A stretch of DNA of 52,254 nt from Rickettsiales bacterium (GCA_029252805.1 JAQXAR010000032.1:1-52254); one strand, 5' to 3'; counted from the first letter of the stretch, positions 17,128 to 26,539 are shown. The notes: generated from the letters alone by a model not told the origin. Made by a program: numbers and translations.

Positions 17128-17141
17128 TAGATACTTATCTA
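17128..17141. promoter_or_regulatory. palindrome upstream of repressor gene
   Basis: TAGATA-CT-TATCTA is a perfect 6+6 palindrome 46 bp upstream of the repressor start, at the very end of the M20 peptidase gene. It shares TAGATACT with the palindromes at 16435-16464, which supports an operator for one protein. Confidence 0.5.
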
Positions 17142-18347
17142 CTGTTTCCACCCTACTTCAGCAAGCTTCATCAACACTAAGAGCGAAAGCTTTGCACGCT
17201 CGGTGAGCGAGCCTACCAGCAGAAATTCTTCGTCACTGTGAATCGCACCACCGCGCACACCGAGTGTGTCAACATTAGGTAATCCAGCCGCCGCCATGTT
17301 ATTGCCATCACAACAACCTCCGGTTGCTTTCCATCGTATCTGTTGCCCCAACTCCACACCACAATCACGCACTAGCTCAAACAAACGCGTATTCTCTTCT
17401 GAGAGCGGCTTTGGTGGGCGGGTGAAGGCGCCATGCAAGCCGACACTGAATCCTTCACGACTTGAGAATTTCTCGACAATCTTATCGAATTCCGACTGTA
17501 ACCACACCTGATCTTCAGGCTCCGGCATGCGCACATTAAAACGCAAAATCGCCGTGTCAGGCACCACATTCGTAGGCCCTCCCCCTTCGATTTTACCGGG
17601 ATTTAGGGTAACGTCATCGCGCCGACCATTAATCTCGTAAAGCGCAGTGATGATTTCGGCCAATAAGGCAATCGCGTTACGGCCTTTATCGAATTCACGC
17701 CCGGCATGTGCAGCTTTACCTTTAACAACGAACACGAAATTACCGCTGCCTTTACGGGCGCCGGCCAAGGTACCATCCGCTAAAGAGGGTTCATAAATCA
17801 TACCTACATCATTGCGCTGCGCCGCTTCCACTAAGTAAGGACTAGAGCCTTGCGAGCCAATTTCTTCATCCGGGTTGAGGAGTATCTCCCACCCGATTTG
17901 ATCCGCAAATTCGCTTTGCTCCAAAGCCTCCAACGCCACTAGCATACAAACAAGGCCGCCCTTCAGGTCAGTTACGCCAGGGCCGTTAATGGTATTATCA
18001 TCGAGCCATACCGGCTCCTGAAAATCGCAATCCTTAGGAAAGACCGTATCCATATGGCCAGACAGCACGATTTTCATCGGTGCATCAGGGCGCTTACGAA
18101 TGCGCAGCGCTTCGGCTAGAGGGATTTCATCCACTTCACCGGAAGCATTGACGGTTTGCAATGGTGCGATAGGCAAAATTTCTGCTTCGCCGCCTAACGG
18201 GGAAAACGCCTCGGCCAAAACCTCGCGCATAGCACGCACACCTTCAACATTAAAAGAGCCACTATTGATACGCGACCATGCGAGCACCGTTTCCACCATG
18301 CGATCATGCTGGCTATCAATCCATGTAAGAAGTTCTACTTTATCCAT
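17139..18347 (-). CDS. M20 family metallopeptidase (glutamate carboxypeptidase-like)
   Basis: A 402-aa di-zinc amidohydrolase of the M20 family. Metal-binding motifs are SGHMDTVFP (His, Asp), GPGVTDLKGGLV (bridging Asp), LNPDEEIGSQGS (catalytic and ligand Glu pair), a later Asp/Glu in MIYEPS and a late HSDEEF His. A dimerisation lid domain lies between (KAAHAGREFDKGRNAI). The family cleaves N-acyl or C-terminal amino acid bonds; it resembles CPG2-type carboxypeptidases but the substrate is open. Its ATG directly abuts the addB stop (TAAATG), so the two are cotranslated. Confidence 0.87.
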   Translation of the reverse strand: MDKVELLTWIDSQHDRMVETVLAWSRINSGSFNVEGVRAMREVLAEAFSPLGGEAEILPIAPLQTVNASGEVDEIPLAEALRIRKRPDAPMKIVLSGHMDTVFPKDCDFQEPVWLDDNTINGPGVTDLKGGLVCMLVALEALEQSEFADQIGWEILLNPDEEIGSQGSSPYLVEAAQRNDVGMIYEPSLADGTLAGARKGSGNFVFVVKGKAAHAGREFDKGRNAIALLAEIITALYEINGRRDDVTLNPGKIEGGGPTNVVPDTAILRFNVRMPEPEDQVWLQSEFDKIVEKFSSREGFSVGLHGAFTRPPKPLSEENTRLFELVRDCGVELGQQIRWKATGGCCDGNNMAAAGLPNVDTLGVRGGAIHSDEEFLLVGSLTERAKLSLLVLMKLAEVGWKQ

Positions 18348-21209
18348 TTAATCCAACCATTCCTGTATGCGAGCGAGGTGTTCGTAATCATTATAACGCG
18401 GTTTGAAACGATATTCGGGAATCGATTCATAGGCTTTTTCTTGCTTATCGTAAGCGGCGATGACTTTGGGTAAAGCTTCATAGGCCTGCGCCACCGCATC
18501 TTCGATAGATTCTTCCTTCTCTGTGGCAAAGGCTTTGATCTCGCCACCTTGCTTGCCGCCGAGTTTCCAATATTCTAGCGCCTCGGTTGGCTTACCCTGC
18601 AGGTGTACACCAAAGCCACCATGCCCAGCGATCACTGCAGCGAGGGTTAATTGACTGGCAATCCCTTGACGCATCCATTCTGCAGCTGGGGCGGCTCCGG
18701 TTTTATAATCGATAATACTGAAGCCAGTGGCCGATTCTTCCAATCTATCGACACGAGCCGTAAGCGTGAACTCGCCTGCAGGTGCAGAGAACTTCCACTC
18801 GCCTTTAACCTCGCATTGCATGGAGAGCGGCACCGGCTGACCCTTTACCCACAAGGCGATACGCTTAAAGCGTGGCCACCAGAGCGAATCGGCGATATAG
18901 CCTAAATCGGCCTCGGCAAACACTTGCTCCGCACACTCCATAATGGGTTGCTTCGTGGTAAAATGCCTCTCCAACACATCATGAACGAGACTACCAAATT
19001 CGCGATGCGAGGGTTCAGGATCAAGCATATCAAGTTTTTTGAGGCGCAAAATCTTTTGCGCGTAAATGCTATACGGATCTTGCATCAGGCGTTCAACACG
19101 TGTGAAGGAAAGTTCACGCGGGCGCGCCTCAACCGGCGGCTTCGGTGCCGGACGGGTTGCTGGCGGCGAACTTACCGGATTTAGCAATAATTGCACCCAA
19201 GCTTGCACGGGGTAGTTACGCCACGCGGTATCGCCAGTCGTTTCCATCAACACTTCAATGCGCTGGATAAAACGGCTAGGCACGGTTTCTGCCCCGCCAG
19301 ATTTCACTGTCCGAAGCATCAGCACTTCGCCGCCTGCCGCTTGCTGGATGAAATCATGTGCTTGCTGACCGATCCGTTTATCAGGCGAAGGCAGCCCTAA
19401 CTTATGACGCATTTCGCGATTCATCCACGGGTCTGCATCGGGAATTTCGGGCCAACCGCCTTCATTCATATCGGCTAAAATCACGCGATCATAACGCTGA
19501 AAACGCGCTTCCATCGGCGAAAGAATCTGCAAGCGCGGGTGGGTTCCGTAATGCGAGCGCACGACCTCGCCACGCATTAAAGCACGTAACATGCCGGGTA
19601 ATTCTTCGGCAGAAATATCGGAAACTGCCTCCACCGCTGTGATTTTACTAAAGAAACCCGAGAGAATTGTAGCGCCCTCTCCGTGCCAGAGCTGACTTTC
19701 ACCCTCGTTATCTTGGGTGAGCGCTTCTGCCGTTTCAATCACCCGCGCAATTAAGTCTTGGAAACTATGGCTCTGCGTATCTGCAAAGGCTTTCAATAAA
19801 GGCGCGAGCTTTTCTTCCAACTCTTCCAATAGCGGCAAATACTCAGGCAGCTCCTTAGCGGTTTCTTGCTTCACTTTTGGCCAATGCGGCGATGGCATAC
19901 CGCGCAGGACTTTCACTTCCCACTCGCGCACCGCCTGATAGATTTTAGCTTTTGCATGCCCCATAAAGAAAAGCGGATGCTTCATCAGCGATAACAGCGA
20001 GACAGGCTTCACCCCATAACGTACGGCTTCTAATAACAAGAAGAGAAATACCGCTTGCGGTATCTGCGCCAAAGGTTGCCCAGCTGAATCATCCGCTGCA
20101 ATTTCCCAACGCGCCAATCGGGCCGCGACAGCACGCGCCAGCTGCCTATCCGGTGTAATAAAGGCCGCAGTTTTGTGGCTCTCTTCCAATGATTCTCGCA
20201 TGAGCAATGCCGCCGCTAAAGCCGATTCCTGCATATTTTCCATTTCGAGATAATAGAATGACTCTGGCGGTGTCACTTGAGCTTGCCGCCAATTTAGCGT
20301 CCTTTCGACGGGTGCCATCGCGAGCGATAGTAAATCATGACGCTGCAGTTGCGCTCGAATCGACTCTCCGGGAAGTTCTTGCACCTCATGCGGCGCGACT
20401 TCCGATTCAATCAGCAGTTCTTGCATCCCTGCCTGCGGATGGGTTGAGGGAAGCGAGCCCTCCAGCAAATCTGGATCAAACCCAGGCAGGACAACGCTCC
20501 CTTTCGGCAATTGATGGATGGTCGTCAATAATTGCGCGACCGCAGCGATCGAACCGGTCGTACCGGCGGCAATCACATGATGTTGCGGTGGATTATCGCC
20601 CCAGCACTCGACTAACAGCTTCAAGAGCGCATTACGGCGCTCCCACGGTCGCATCCATCCCTGCTCGGCCTCAAGTTGCGGCCAATATTCACGAATAATT
20701 TTGAGAAATTCTAGCGTCTGCTGCCAATGTTCGGCGAAATCTGCTGGCACGAGCGTATCCAGCTTTGCCCAATCGCCATATTCACGGTCCATCTCATCCA
20801 TCAACTCGGCAAGATTCACCGCTAAATCCAGCGCCGCCTCGCGATCATGCAAACGCGGGATCATTTTTTGTCCATGCTCCCACACCAGCTCTTGCAGCAT
20901 AAGCAGTCGCTCCATCGCTGGAGGTGCCGGTAATAACGCCGCCATCGCCTCAATGACCTGAGTCGTAGGCTTCGCGTGACGTAGAATTAGAGTTTCATCA
21001 ACATCACCGGTCGCTACAAGTTGCGGTAATAGAAGGGCCTTGCCTTCCCCTACACGCAAAAATGCCTCCTTCATCGTACGAATCGCACGACGTGACGGCA
21101 AAAAGATCAAAACCTCCGCTAGGTTTTGCGGATTATTGGCATATTGCATCAATAACCAGCTAGCTAACCGCTCGGCAAGGGGGTCTGAAGGAGGTACGGT
21201 GTAGAACAT
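18348..21209 (-). CDS. addB: double-strand break repair protein AddB
   Basis: A 953-aa subunit of the AddAB helicase-nuclease that resects broken ends for RecA. The N-terminus is an inactivated helicase-like region (VLIFLPSRRAIRTMKEAF), the middle has the ILSPMEARFQRYDRVILADMNEGGWPE motif, and the C-terminus a RecB-type nuclease with FGSLVHDVLERHF and IIDYKTGAAP (catalytic Asp and Lys). I see no four-cysteine Fe-S pattern. The start at 21209 (MFYTVPPSD) matches the usual N-terminus. The expected partner addA is not downstream; an M20 peptidase gene is there instead. Confidence 0.9.
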   Translation of the reverse strand: MFYTVPPSDPLAERLASWLLMQYANNPQNLAEVLIFLPSRRAIRTMKEAFLRVGEGKALLLPQLVATGDVDETLILRHAKPTTQVIEAMAALLPAPPAMERLLMLQELVWEHGQKMIPRLHDREAALDLAVNLAELMDEMDREYGDWAKLDTLVPADFAEHWQQTLEFLKIIREYWPQLEAEQGWMRPWERRNALLKLLVECWGDNPPQHHVIAAGTTGSIAAVAQLLTTIHQLPKGSVVLPGFDPDLLEGSLPSTHPQAGMQELLIESEVAPHEVQELPGESIRAQLQRHDLLSLAMAPVERTLNWRQAQVTPPESFYYLEMENMQESALAAALLMRESLEESHKTAAFITPDRQLARAVAARLARWEIAADDSAGQPLAQIPQAVFLFLLLEAVRYGVKPVSLLSLMKHPLFFMGHAKAKIYQAVREWEVKVLRGMPSPHWPKVKQETAKELPEYLPLLEELEEKLAPLLKAFADTQSHSFQDLIARVIETAEALTQDNEGESQLWHGEGATILSGFFSKITAVEAVSDISAEELPGMLRALMRGEVVRSHYGTHPRLQILSPMEARFQRYDRVILADMNEGGWPEIPDADPWMNREMRHKLGLPSPDKRIGQQAHDFIQQAAGGEVLMLRTVKSGGAETVPSRFIQRIEVLMETTGDTAWRNYPVQAWVQLLLNPVSSPPATRPAPKPPVEARPRELSFTRVERLMQDPYSIYAQKILRLKKLDMLDPEPSHREFGSLVHDVLERHFTTKQPIMECAEQVFAEADLGYIADSLWWPRFKRIALWVKGQPVPLSMQCEVKGEWKFSAPAGEFTLTARVDRLEESATGFSIIDYKTGAAPAAEWMRQGIASQLTLAAVIAGHGGFGVHLQGKPTEALEYWKLGGKQGGEIKAFATEKEESIEDAVAQAYEALPKVIAAYDKQEKAYESIPEYRFKPRYNDYEHLARIQEWLD

Positions 21210-21211
21210 AA

Positions 21212-21256
21212 GTGACAAACTAGAATTACTAGGCTTTACGTTCAACGTTTTGTCAC
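21212..21256. promoter_or_regulatory. inverted repeat between divergent addB and ATPase genes
   Basis: GTGACAAA (21212-21219) and TTTGTCAC (21249-21256) are exact inverted copies 29 bp apart, one near each divergent gene start. A TATACT hexamer at 21288-21293 is a possible -10 for the ATPase gene, but no clear -35 is seen. A regulatory role is only inferred. Confidence 0.35.
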
Positions 21257-21302
21257 ATCTTTACTGTAAGCTGCGCTTTCTTCACTATATACTTGAGACA
21301 AT

Positions 21303-22973
21303 ATGACCTATTTTACCGATGAAATATTTGACCGCATTAGCAACGAGCTCAAAATTATTTGGGCGGCGCATAAAAATGTCGGCCTAAGCGGCAAGATGTG
21401 TCTTTATACTCAGCCAGAGCAAGACCCTTGGCGTGCGCTTAACCCAACTCTAAAATTCTGGTTTGGCGATTCTGACAAAGAAATTATGGATATGGTTCGC
21501 GAAATTCGCGCCAGCTATAATGATGGGCACTTGCCTAACTCTCCACTCCTGCTTAACCCGCTTGTCCACCAGATTAATGAGACAGGTAGTTACGAAGCGG
21601 TCGGTTCGGGTATGATGTGGACCACCGCCTTTACCCTTGGGATTGACCGTTTAGATGAAGATTCCGTCACACGCTTAAAAGATCTTGGCGCTTTTGTCGG
21701 CACCTATGTACGCGGCGAAAATAAGAAGGCAGGCATAAAGGTTATTGCCTTTGCCAATGCGAGGCTGCCCGTTATTCCTGGCACACACGTCATTGACGGG
21801 AATGAACCCCTCTACGAAATCGCCGATACCGAAAGCGAGGCTTACCATAAAGCTTATCCGCTATCTGATTTAGAATATCTCACAAAGAACGGTTCATTCC
21901 AACACACTAGCTTTATCTCTATGTTACCGGAAAATTTCAAAATTGAAGACATTGCCAATCACACGATTGCGGCCAAAAAGATCGAAGAAGCAGCCATCTG
22001 CTGGAACGCATATGATCGCCATCAGTTGCTTTACGATAAGTTCGGCATCGATCCTAAAAAGATTGACCATAATATGCGCTTCTTCCGCATGGTGGCACAT
22101 GACATCACCCTCTTTGAAGCGACAGGCTCTGACCGTAAAGATAAAGAAGACAACTTCGAATTCCTCGTCGAAGGCTGGATTCCTAAAGCGTCCGTTACGG
22201 TCGTGGGCGCGACAGGCGGAACCGGAAAAAGCTCGGTTTCCCATAGACTTGCAATTCAATGCTCGATTGATTGGGAAGAGCACGAACAACCCATGTGGCT
22301 CGGCCAACCCATTAATAAAGAATATGCTAAAGGCCTTGTGATCTATTTCTCAGGTGAGGATAGTGCGGCGATCGTCAATGCACGCGCCAACTTGATGGAC
22401 CCTGAAGGTCGTTCATCTCGCTTAATGCTGCAACGCAGTGGCTTTGGCACAAATGAAGATGGTAGTAAATCTAATCTCGGAGACTTCCTTAACCGATTGC
22501 ATAAATTACCGGATGTTTCATTGGTGGTCATTGACCCGGCACGTAAGTATCTCACCGGCGATGAGGATAATTCTGAGGTCGTGAGTGAGTTTTTTGAAGC
22601 CATCGAAGAATTTGCTATCACCAAAAATTGCGGCATGGTGGTGGTTCATCACCTCGTGAAGAACGCCCACCCGAAGGACACACGCGATATTTACGATCTA
22701 TTACGTGGTTCTCAAGTGTTTATTGATCGTCCGCGTGCCGTACTCGGCATGATGCGCGAAGGGCCTTATACGGTCATTGGGTTATCGAAGAATAACATCC
22801 CCCCTAACCTTGGTTCCATACAAGGCGAACGCCTATTTGTGCGCGACCCAGACCGCCTTGATCTAGTTCAACTGCCTGCTCCTGAAGGCGTCCGCACTTG
22901 GGAGGCTTCTGCCGATGAATTACGCGAAATTCGTGAAACGATCGAAAATGACACAAAAAGTAAGGCCGAATAG
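21303..22973 (+). CDS. RepA-like AAA_25 ATPase with unassigned N-terminal region
   Basis: A 556-aa protein. Residues about 285-500 are a RecA/RepA-type (AAA_25) ATPase: Walker A GATGGTGKSS (302-311), YFSGEDSAAIV (GED at 351-353), Walker B LVVIDPARKYL (407-417), and VVVHHLVKNA (HH at 449-450), all as in plasmid RepA-like helicases. The first 280 residues are unassigned; NARLPVIPGTHVIDGNEP weakly recalls the late motif of primase-polymerases, but the catalytic Asp motifs are not seen. It may be a remnant of a replication module or a stand-alone DNA motor. It lies 116 bp upstream of the unusual four-gene operon. Confidence 0.75.
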   Translation: MTYFTDEIFDRISNELKIIWAAHKNVGLSGKMCLYTQPEQDPWRALNPTLKFWFGDSDKEIMDMVREIRASYNDGHLPNSPLLLNPLVHQINETGSYEAVGSGMMWTTAFTLGIDRLDEDSVTRLKDLGAFVGTYVRGENKKAGIKVIAFANARLPVIPGTHVIDGNEPLYEIADTESEAYHKAYPLSDLEYLTKNGSFQHTSFISMLPENFKIEDIANHTIAAKKIEEAAICWNAYDRHQLLYDKFGIDPKKIDHNMRFFRMVAHDITLFEATGSDRKDKEDNFEFLVEGWIPKASVTVVGATGGTGKSSVSHRLAIQCSIDWEEHEQPMWLGQPINKEYAKGLVIYFSGEDSAAIVNARANLMDPEGRSSRLMLQRSGFGTNEDGSKSNLGDFLNRLHKLPDVSLVVIDPARKYLTGDEDNSEVVSEFFEAIEEFAITKNCGMVVVHHLVKNAHPKDTRDIYDLLRGSQVFIDRPRAVLGMMREGPYTVIGLSKNNIPPNLGSIQGERLFVRDPDRLDLVQLPAPEGVRTWEASADELREIRETIENDTKSKAE

Positions 22974-23014
22974 GCACTTAAGTAATTGTGACAGTTTGAA
23001 GTCGTCACACAACC

Positions 23015-23047
23015 TTAACACTCCCCCCCCCTTGTTTCTGCTATATT
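23015..23047 (+). promoter_or_regulatory. candidate promoter with C9 tract
   Basis: TTAACA (23015-23020) and TATATT (23042-23047) flank a spacer of 21 bp that contains nine C in a row (23023-23031). A spacer near 17 bp is usual, so loss of three or four C would make a better promoter. AGGA eight bases before the ATG at 23090 gives a normal ribosome site. Confidence 0.45.
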
Positions 23048-23089
23048 AACCCTAATGAGACAGATACATTTTGTTTCAGGACTTAAATT

Positions 23090-24406
23090 ATGGTAGAAAA
23101 AATAGATAACATAACCCCACAAGCCAAGGCGAAAAATGCAGCGCAAGGCGACGATTGGGCTGCTTCGACTAAAAATAAGTCTAAAGAAGTGCGTACAAGT
23201 GGCTGGTGGTTGTTTGATACACTCGTGCATGGCGGCATCAACGGTGTCGGCAACATCGCCGCTTCCTTAGCAATGGTAAGAGACCGTTCCAACTATAAGG
23301 TCAACCAGCTCATTGATGCGAAAAAAAACGGCACAAAGGTGACTGATAGCGGTGTTTTCACCAGTAAATTGAACGTTTCAGAGAAAGATCGCAGAAAATC
23401 TTATCTATCTGACATCAATATTCCATTCTTAGGGGTTAAAAAATTCAACTTCTATGAATTCAGCAATAAAATTGATACAAAATCAGTCGCCTTCTTTGAC
23501 TATCTCGGTGAAAAAGGACTGAACAAAGTACCGGTGGTTAAAAACCTCTTAGAACCACTTGGAAAATATACTGGCGGCATCTTATTCCTTGCTTGGGGTG
23601 GACATGTCACCAACAGTATCATGTGGTTGCTCGAAAGCCCTAACATTAAGCCTAAACTCGTGCGTGCATTTGATAAATTGATCGATGGCTTCAATAGCCT
23701 CAGAGGTCAAAAACCAACCGAAGAAGAACTCAGCAAACGCGCAGAGATTTACAAAAAACTTGACTCTGATCTGGCAGGTAAATCAGTTAAAGGGGTTTGG
23801 GGCGCTCGCTTTGCAGGCATCTTAAGCGTCATCGGCGTCGCCTCAGTGGCAGAAGCAATTGATGTTGCAGCTACTAACGCAGACCCATCAAAACAAAAAA
23901 CAGGTATCCTACGTGGTAGTCAGGCTTTCTTTAAAGGCGCTCAGTATCACCAAGGAGGTGCTCGTGCCCTAGGCTATAAAGCGGATTATGGAATGCTCAG
24001 TCAGGACAAAACTTCCGTGGCAGCCGCACGCGCTAATTATTTTGCCGACCAAACCGTCACAGAAATTCTAGGTACAGGCCTCACAACAAGCGTACAGTAC
24101 GCTTACCTCATGATGCGTGAATTCCTAGGCATTGGGCCTAAAACTAACGTTGGCGATGAAGATAAAAATTCTACGAAATCAAAGGCAGCCCCTAAAGCTC
24201 CTGTCACAGCACAGAGCAAGGCAAATACCAGCCCAGCACCGAAAGCGTCTGTCGAAAAAGAAACACAACCTAAAACAACTAAAGCATCTACAGATACAGA
24301 ATTGAAAAAGACTGCCGGTTACCGTGAAAAGAACCAACCTACCGGCGAAAACTATCAAGATAAAACCAGCACATCGCAGGACGTCGTCGCGGAGCAAATG
24401 ATCTAA
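23090..24406 (+). CDS. unknown membrane-associated protein, operon member 1
   Basis: Not recognised. 438 aa: a polar N-terminus with WAAST (23-27), hydrophobic segments at about 41-63, 161-181, 237-261 and 321-347, then a Lys/Ala/Thr/Pro-rich tail (355-438, with AAPKAP) that should be disordered. The second segment carries GGH (170-172) followed by a charged stretch ending in AFDKLIDGF; the third begins GARFAGIL. The same order and several identical residues occur in the protein encoded at 25493, and more weakly at 24406, so I infer a paralogous family. No signal peptide or catalytic motif is seen. Its TAA overlaps the next ATG by one base. Confidence 0.8.
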   Translation: MVEKIDNITPQAKAKNAAQGDDWAASTKNKSKEVRTSGWWLFDTLVHGGINGVGNIAASLAMVRDRSNYKVNQLIDAKKNGTKVTDSGVFTSKLNVSEKDRRKSYLSDINIPFLGVKKFNFYEFSNKIDTKSVAFFDYLGEKGLNKVPVVKNLLEPLGKYTGGILFLAWGGHVTNSIMWLLESPNIKPKLVRAFDKLIDGFNSLRGQKPTEEELSKRAEIYKKLDSDLAGKSVKGVWGARFAGILSVIGVASVAEAIDVAATNADPSKQKTGILRGSQAFFKGAQYHQGGARALGYKADYGMLSQDKTSVAAARANYFADQTVTEILGTGLTTSVQYAYLMMREFLGIGPKTNVGDEDKNSTKSKAAPKAPVTAQSKANTSPAPKASVEKETQPKTTKASTDTELKKTAGYREKNQPTGENYQDKTSTSQDVVAEQMI

Positions 24407-25488
24407 TGGTAGATGCCCCACAAAATATAACGCCTAAAACCGATGCGGATAAAAAGCCTGAATGGGCTGTTAAAGCCGAAGATGCGGGCTATACACCTAA
24501 GAAAACTATTGGTGAAAAAATCTTTGACCGCATCGCCTATATCGGCATTGGCGATGTATTAGTATTCATTGCCAGCGTTGGTCTAGCTTATGGCTTAAAA
24601 TATAGTAGCAGAAAAATTCCTGGCATGAAGGATACCACATGGGCTCAAGGTTGGGAAAATGTAGGTGCTAAAATTACCAACTTCTTTAAATTAGACACCC
24701 AAATTAACAAAAAAACGGGGAAACAGAACCGTGTTAATGGAAACGTCGAAAATGCCTTGATGACTACCGCGCTCATGATGCCCGGCAACCTTGCTCTTGC
24801 ACCGATCCGCTGGATGGAAAGACGTAAGACAGGACTCGTTAAGAACTATAATGAGAAGTATGGAGCACCTGCAAAAGGGGAAACCCCTTCCGATACAGAA
24901 ATAGGTGAATGGAATACAAAAAGCGAAGCAATGCAAAGCTGGAGTAGCTTGCTAAAAGGACGTGTTGTGGCATGGTTGGTCGTGTTTAGCAGCTTAACCA
25001 CGCTAGATAAGCTTCGTCCTAAAGCATTGCCTAACTTCATGAACAAGACAGGTATCCTATTTGAAGATGCTGCCGCAAAGTTAAATCTTGCAGACAAACC
25101 CAAACCTGGCGTCGATCGTGGGCCCGACGCCACACGCAGTAAGAACAATAAGCGTGCCTATTTTTTTGGTGAAATCGCTTCAATTGATTTCTTTGCTGAT
25201 ATTGCTGCCATCGCTATTCTTTATGTCGGAAGTAAATTTTTTGCTAAAAGAAGTGCAGAAAATACCTCCCCCTCCCCGAAAGCTACACCGTCGCACATTT
25301 CAGATGACGTGCAAGCGCCCGCCGCTTCCGTTGAGGTGAAAACTGCAGTCAAAGCCGAGGCGAACATTATGCCGCGCAAACCGCATAGTGATAACGTTCA
25401 ACCACGTGAAGCAAGTTATGCCGAAGAAAATACCAAGCGCATAGTCGCCGCTGAAGAATCGTTAACCCCTACACAAGTAGGCGGATAA
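24406..25488 (+). CDS. unknown membrane-associated protein, operon member 2
   Basis: Not recognised. 360 aa, with the family layout: EWAVKA near the N-terminus (19-24), GEKIFD (36-41) leading into a hydrophobic segment (42-64), a second at about 114-137 followed by IRWMERRKTGLVK, a third starting LLKGRVVAWLVVF (182-195), and a fourth at about 252-279. A polar Ala/Pro/Lys-rich tail covers 280-360. It lacks the GGH of its two paralogues and is the most diverged of the three. It starts at an ATG overlapping the previous stop and ends 4 bp before the next gene. Confidence 0.78.
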   Translation: MVDAPQNITPKTDADKKPEWAVKAEDAGYTPKKTIGEKIFDRIAYIGIGDVLVFIASVGLAYGLKYSSRKIPGMKDTTWAQGWENVGAKITNFFKLDTQINKKTGKQNRVNGNVENALMTTALMMPGNLALAPIRWMERRKTGLVKNYNEKYGAPAKGETPSDTEIGEWNTKSEAMQSWSSLLKGRVVAWLVVFSSLTTLDKLRPKALPNFMNKTGILFEDAAAKLNLADKPKPGVDRGPDATRSKNNKRAYFFGEIASIDFFADIAAIAILYVGSKFFAKRSAENTSPSPKATPSHISDDVQAPAASVEVKTAVKAEANIMPRKPHSDNVQPREASYAEENTKRIVAAEESLTPTQVGG

Positions 25489-25492
25489 AGCG

Positions 25493-26539
25493 ATGGTCGA
25501 AGAAGGAACCAAAACCACACAAGAATGGGCGGCGAGCACTCTTACGGCTAAGGAGCCGACGCGCGGTGAGCGCCTGTTTGATTTCATTACGTACAAAGCC
25601 CTCAACTTTGCCGGAAATTTAGGCCTATCTCTTGCCATTGTTGATTTATTTCTAGGCAGCACGCCGGATAAGAAAAATCCTAATAAGCCTACCAGTTACT
25701 TTGCTGAAAAAATCAACAAACCGTGGGCGACAAAAAGTTCTGACTGGTTACGCAAAACACAAGAATCATTAGATAACACCTTTGGCAAAACCGCAGGCGC
25801 CGTTGCCACCCTTAATCTCGGCGGACATATCGCCGCAATTTTTGTCAAAAAACTTGAAAATAATCGCGCAAGCTTAAGCAAACGCTTCGATGGCTGGATC
25901 GATGCCTTCACCGGCACAAAAGCCGATCGAGCTGAAATTGATCGCCGTGAAGCACGTTACGAAATAGTCAAAAATTCTCCCATCAAAACATGGACTGAAG
26001 TCATTGCAGGGCGTGTCTCTGGTATGGTGGCCAGTATGGCCCTCAACCAAATCCCAGAAACGATTGATGAAAGAATGGGGAACGCCCCGACCCAAGGCCG
26101 ATATGGCTTCCGCCGTATAACCGGCGCTGCAGGTAATTACGTCGCCAACGGCATCACTGACAGAAAAAATGCAGCACTTAAAGCCCAAGGCAAACCAGCC
26201 ATGTCTGATATGGCGGCAAAGCGAACTAACTATTGGACAGAGTTAATCATGTTTGACACATGGTGTACGGCGATTACGTCTACCGTAATGGAAAAGGTGA
26301 TTAAATGGAGTGATAAAAAAGATCACACCCTTGCAGAAACACCTATCGCCGCCAATACTACTGGCAATGCAGCACCTAAGGGTGAGGTCACGGCAACTAC
26401 AGAAAGCATTGCCCCTAAAGATGAAGCCGCTGCTAGCGGTGCTACTCGTTTTTACGATGAGCAAGAAACAGCGGAAGATAAGAAGCGCTGGGGCGACCGC
26501 AATTATGACCCTGTTGATGAAGTCGGGGTACCTCTGTGA
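25493..26539 (+). CDS. unknown membrane-associated protein, operon member 3
   Basis: Not recognised. 348 aa. EWAAST (11-16) and GERLFDFITY (25-34) open the protein; hydrophobic segments lie at about 31-54, 100-121, 174-192 and 247-268. The second holds LNLGGHIAAIFVKKLE and is followed by KRFDGWIDAF; the third starts AGRVSGMVA. These match the first operon protein segment by segment. The tail from 275 on is Ala/Thr/Glu-rich with NAAPKGEVTA, then a charged end (EDKKRWGDRNYDP). The TGA overlaps the GTG start of the fourth gene by 4 bp. Confidence 0.8.
   Translation: MVEEGTKTTQEWAASTLTAKEPTRGERLFDFITYKALNFAGNLGLSLAIVDLFLGSTPDKKNPNKPTSYFAEKINKPWATKSSDWLRKTQESLDNTFGKTAGAVATLNLGGHIAAIFVKKLENNRASLSKRFDGWIDAFTGTKADRAEIDRREARYEIVKNSPIKTWTEVIAGRVSGMVASMALNQIPETIDERMGNAPTQGRYGFRRITGAAGNYVANGITDRKNAALKAQGKPAMSDMAAKRTNYWTELIMFDTWCTAITSTVMEKVIKWSDKKDHTLAETPIAANTTGNAAPKGEVTATTESIAPKDEAAASGATRFYDEQETAEDKKRWGDRNYDPVDEVGVPL

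Noticed and set aside
20207-20698. 163-codon plus-strand frame inside addB
   Set aside because: Composition is Arg/Pro/Ser-rich as expected for antisense of a real gene, and no start signals are seen.
22987-23009. CRP/FNR-type site (TGTGA...TCACA) before the unknown operon
   Set aside because: The half-sites are 13 bases apart, whereas CRP and FNR need about 6 and 4.
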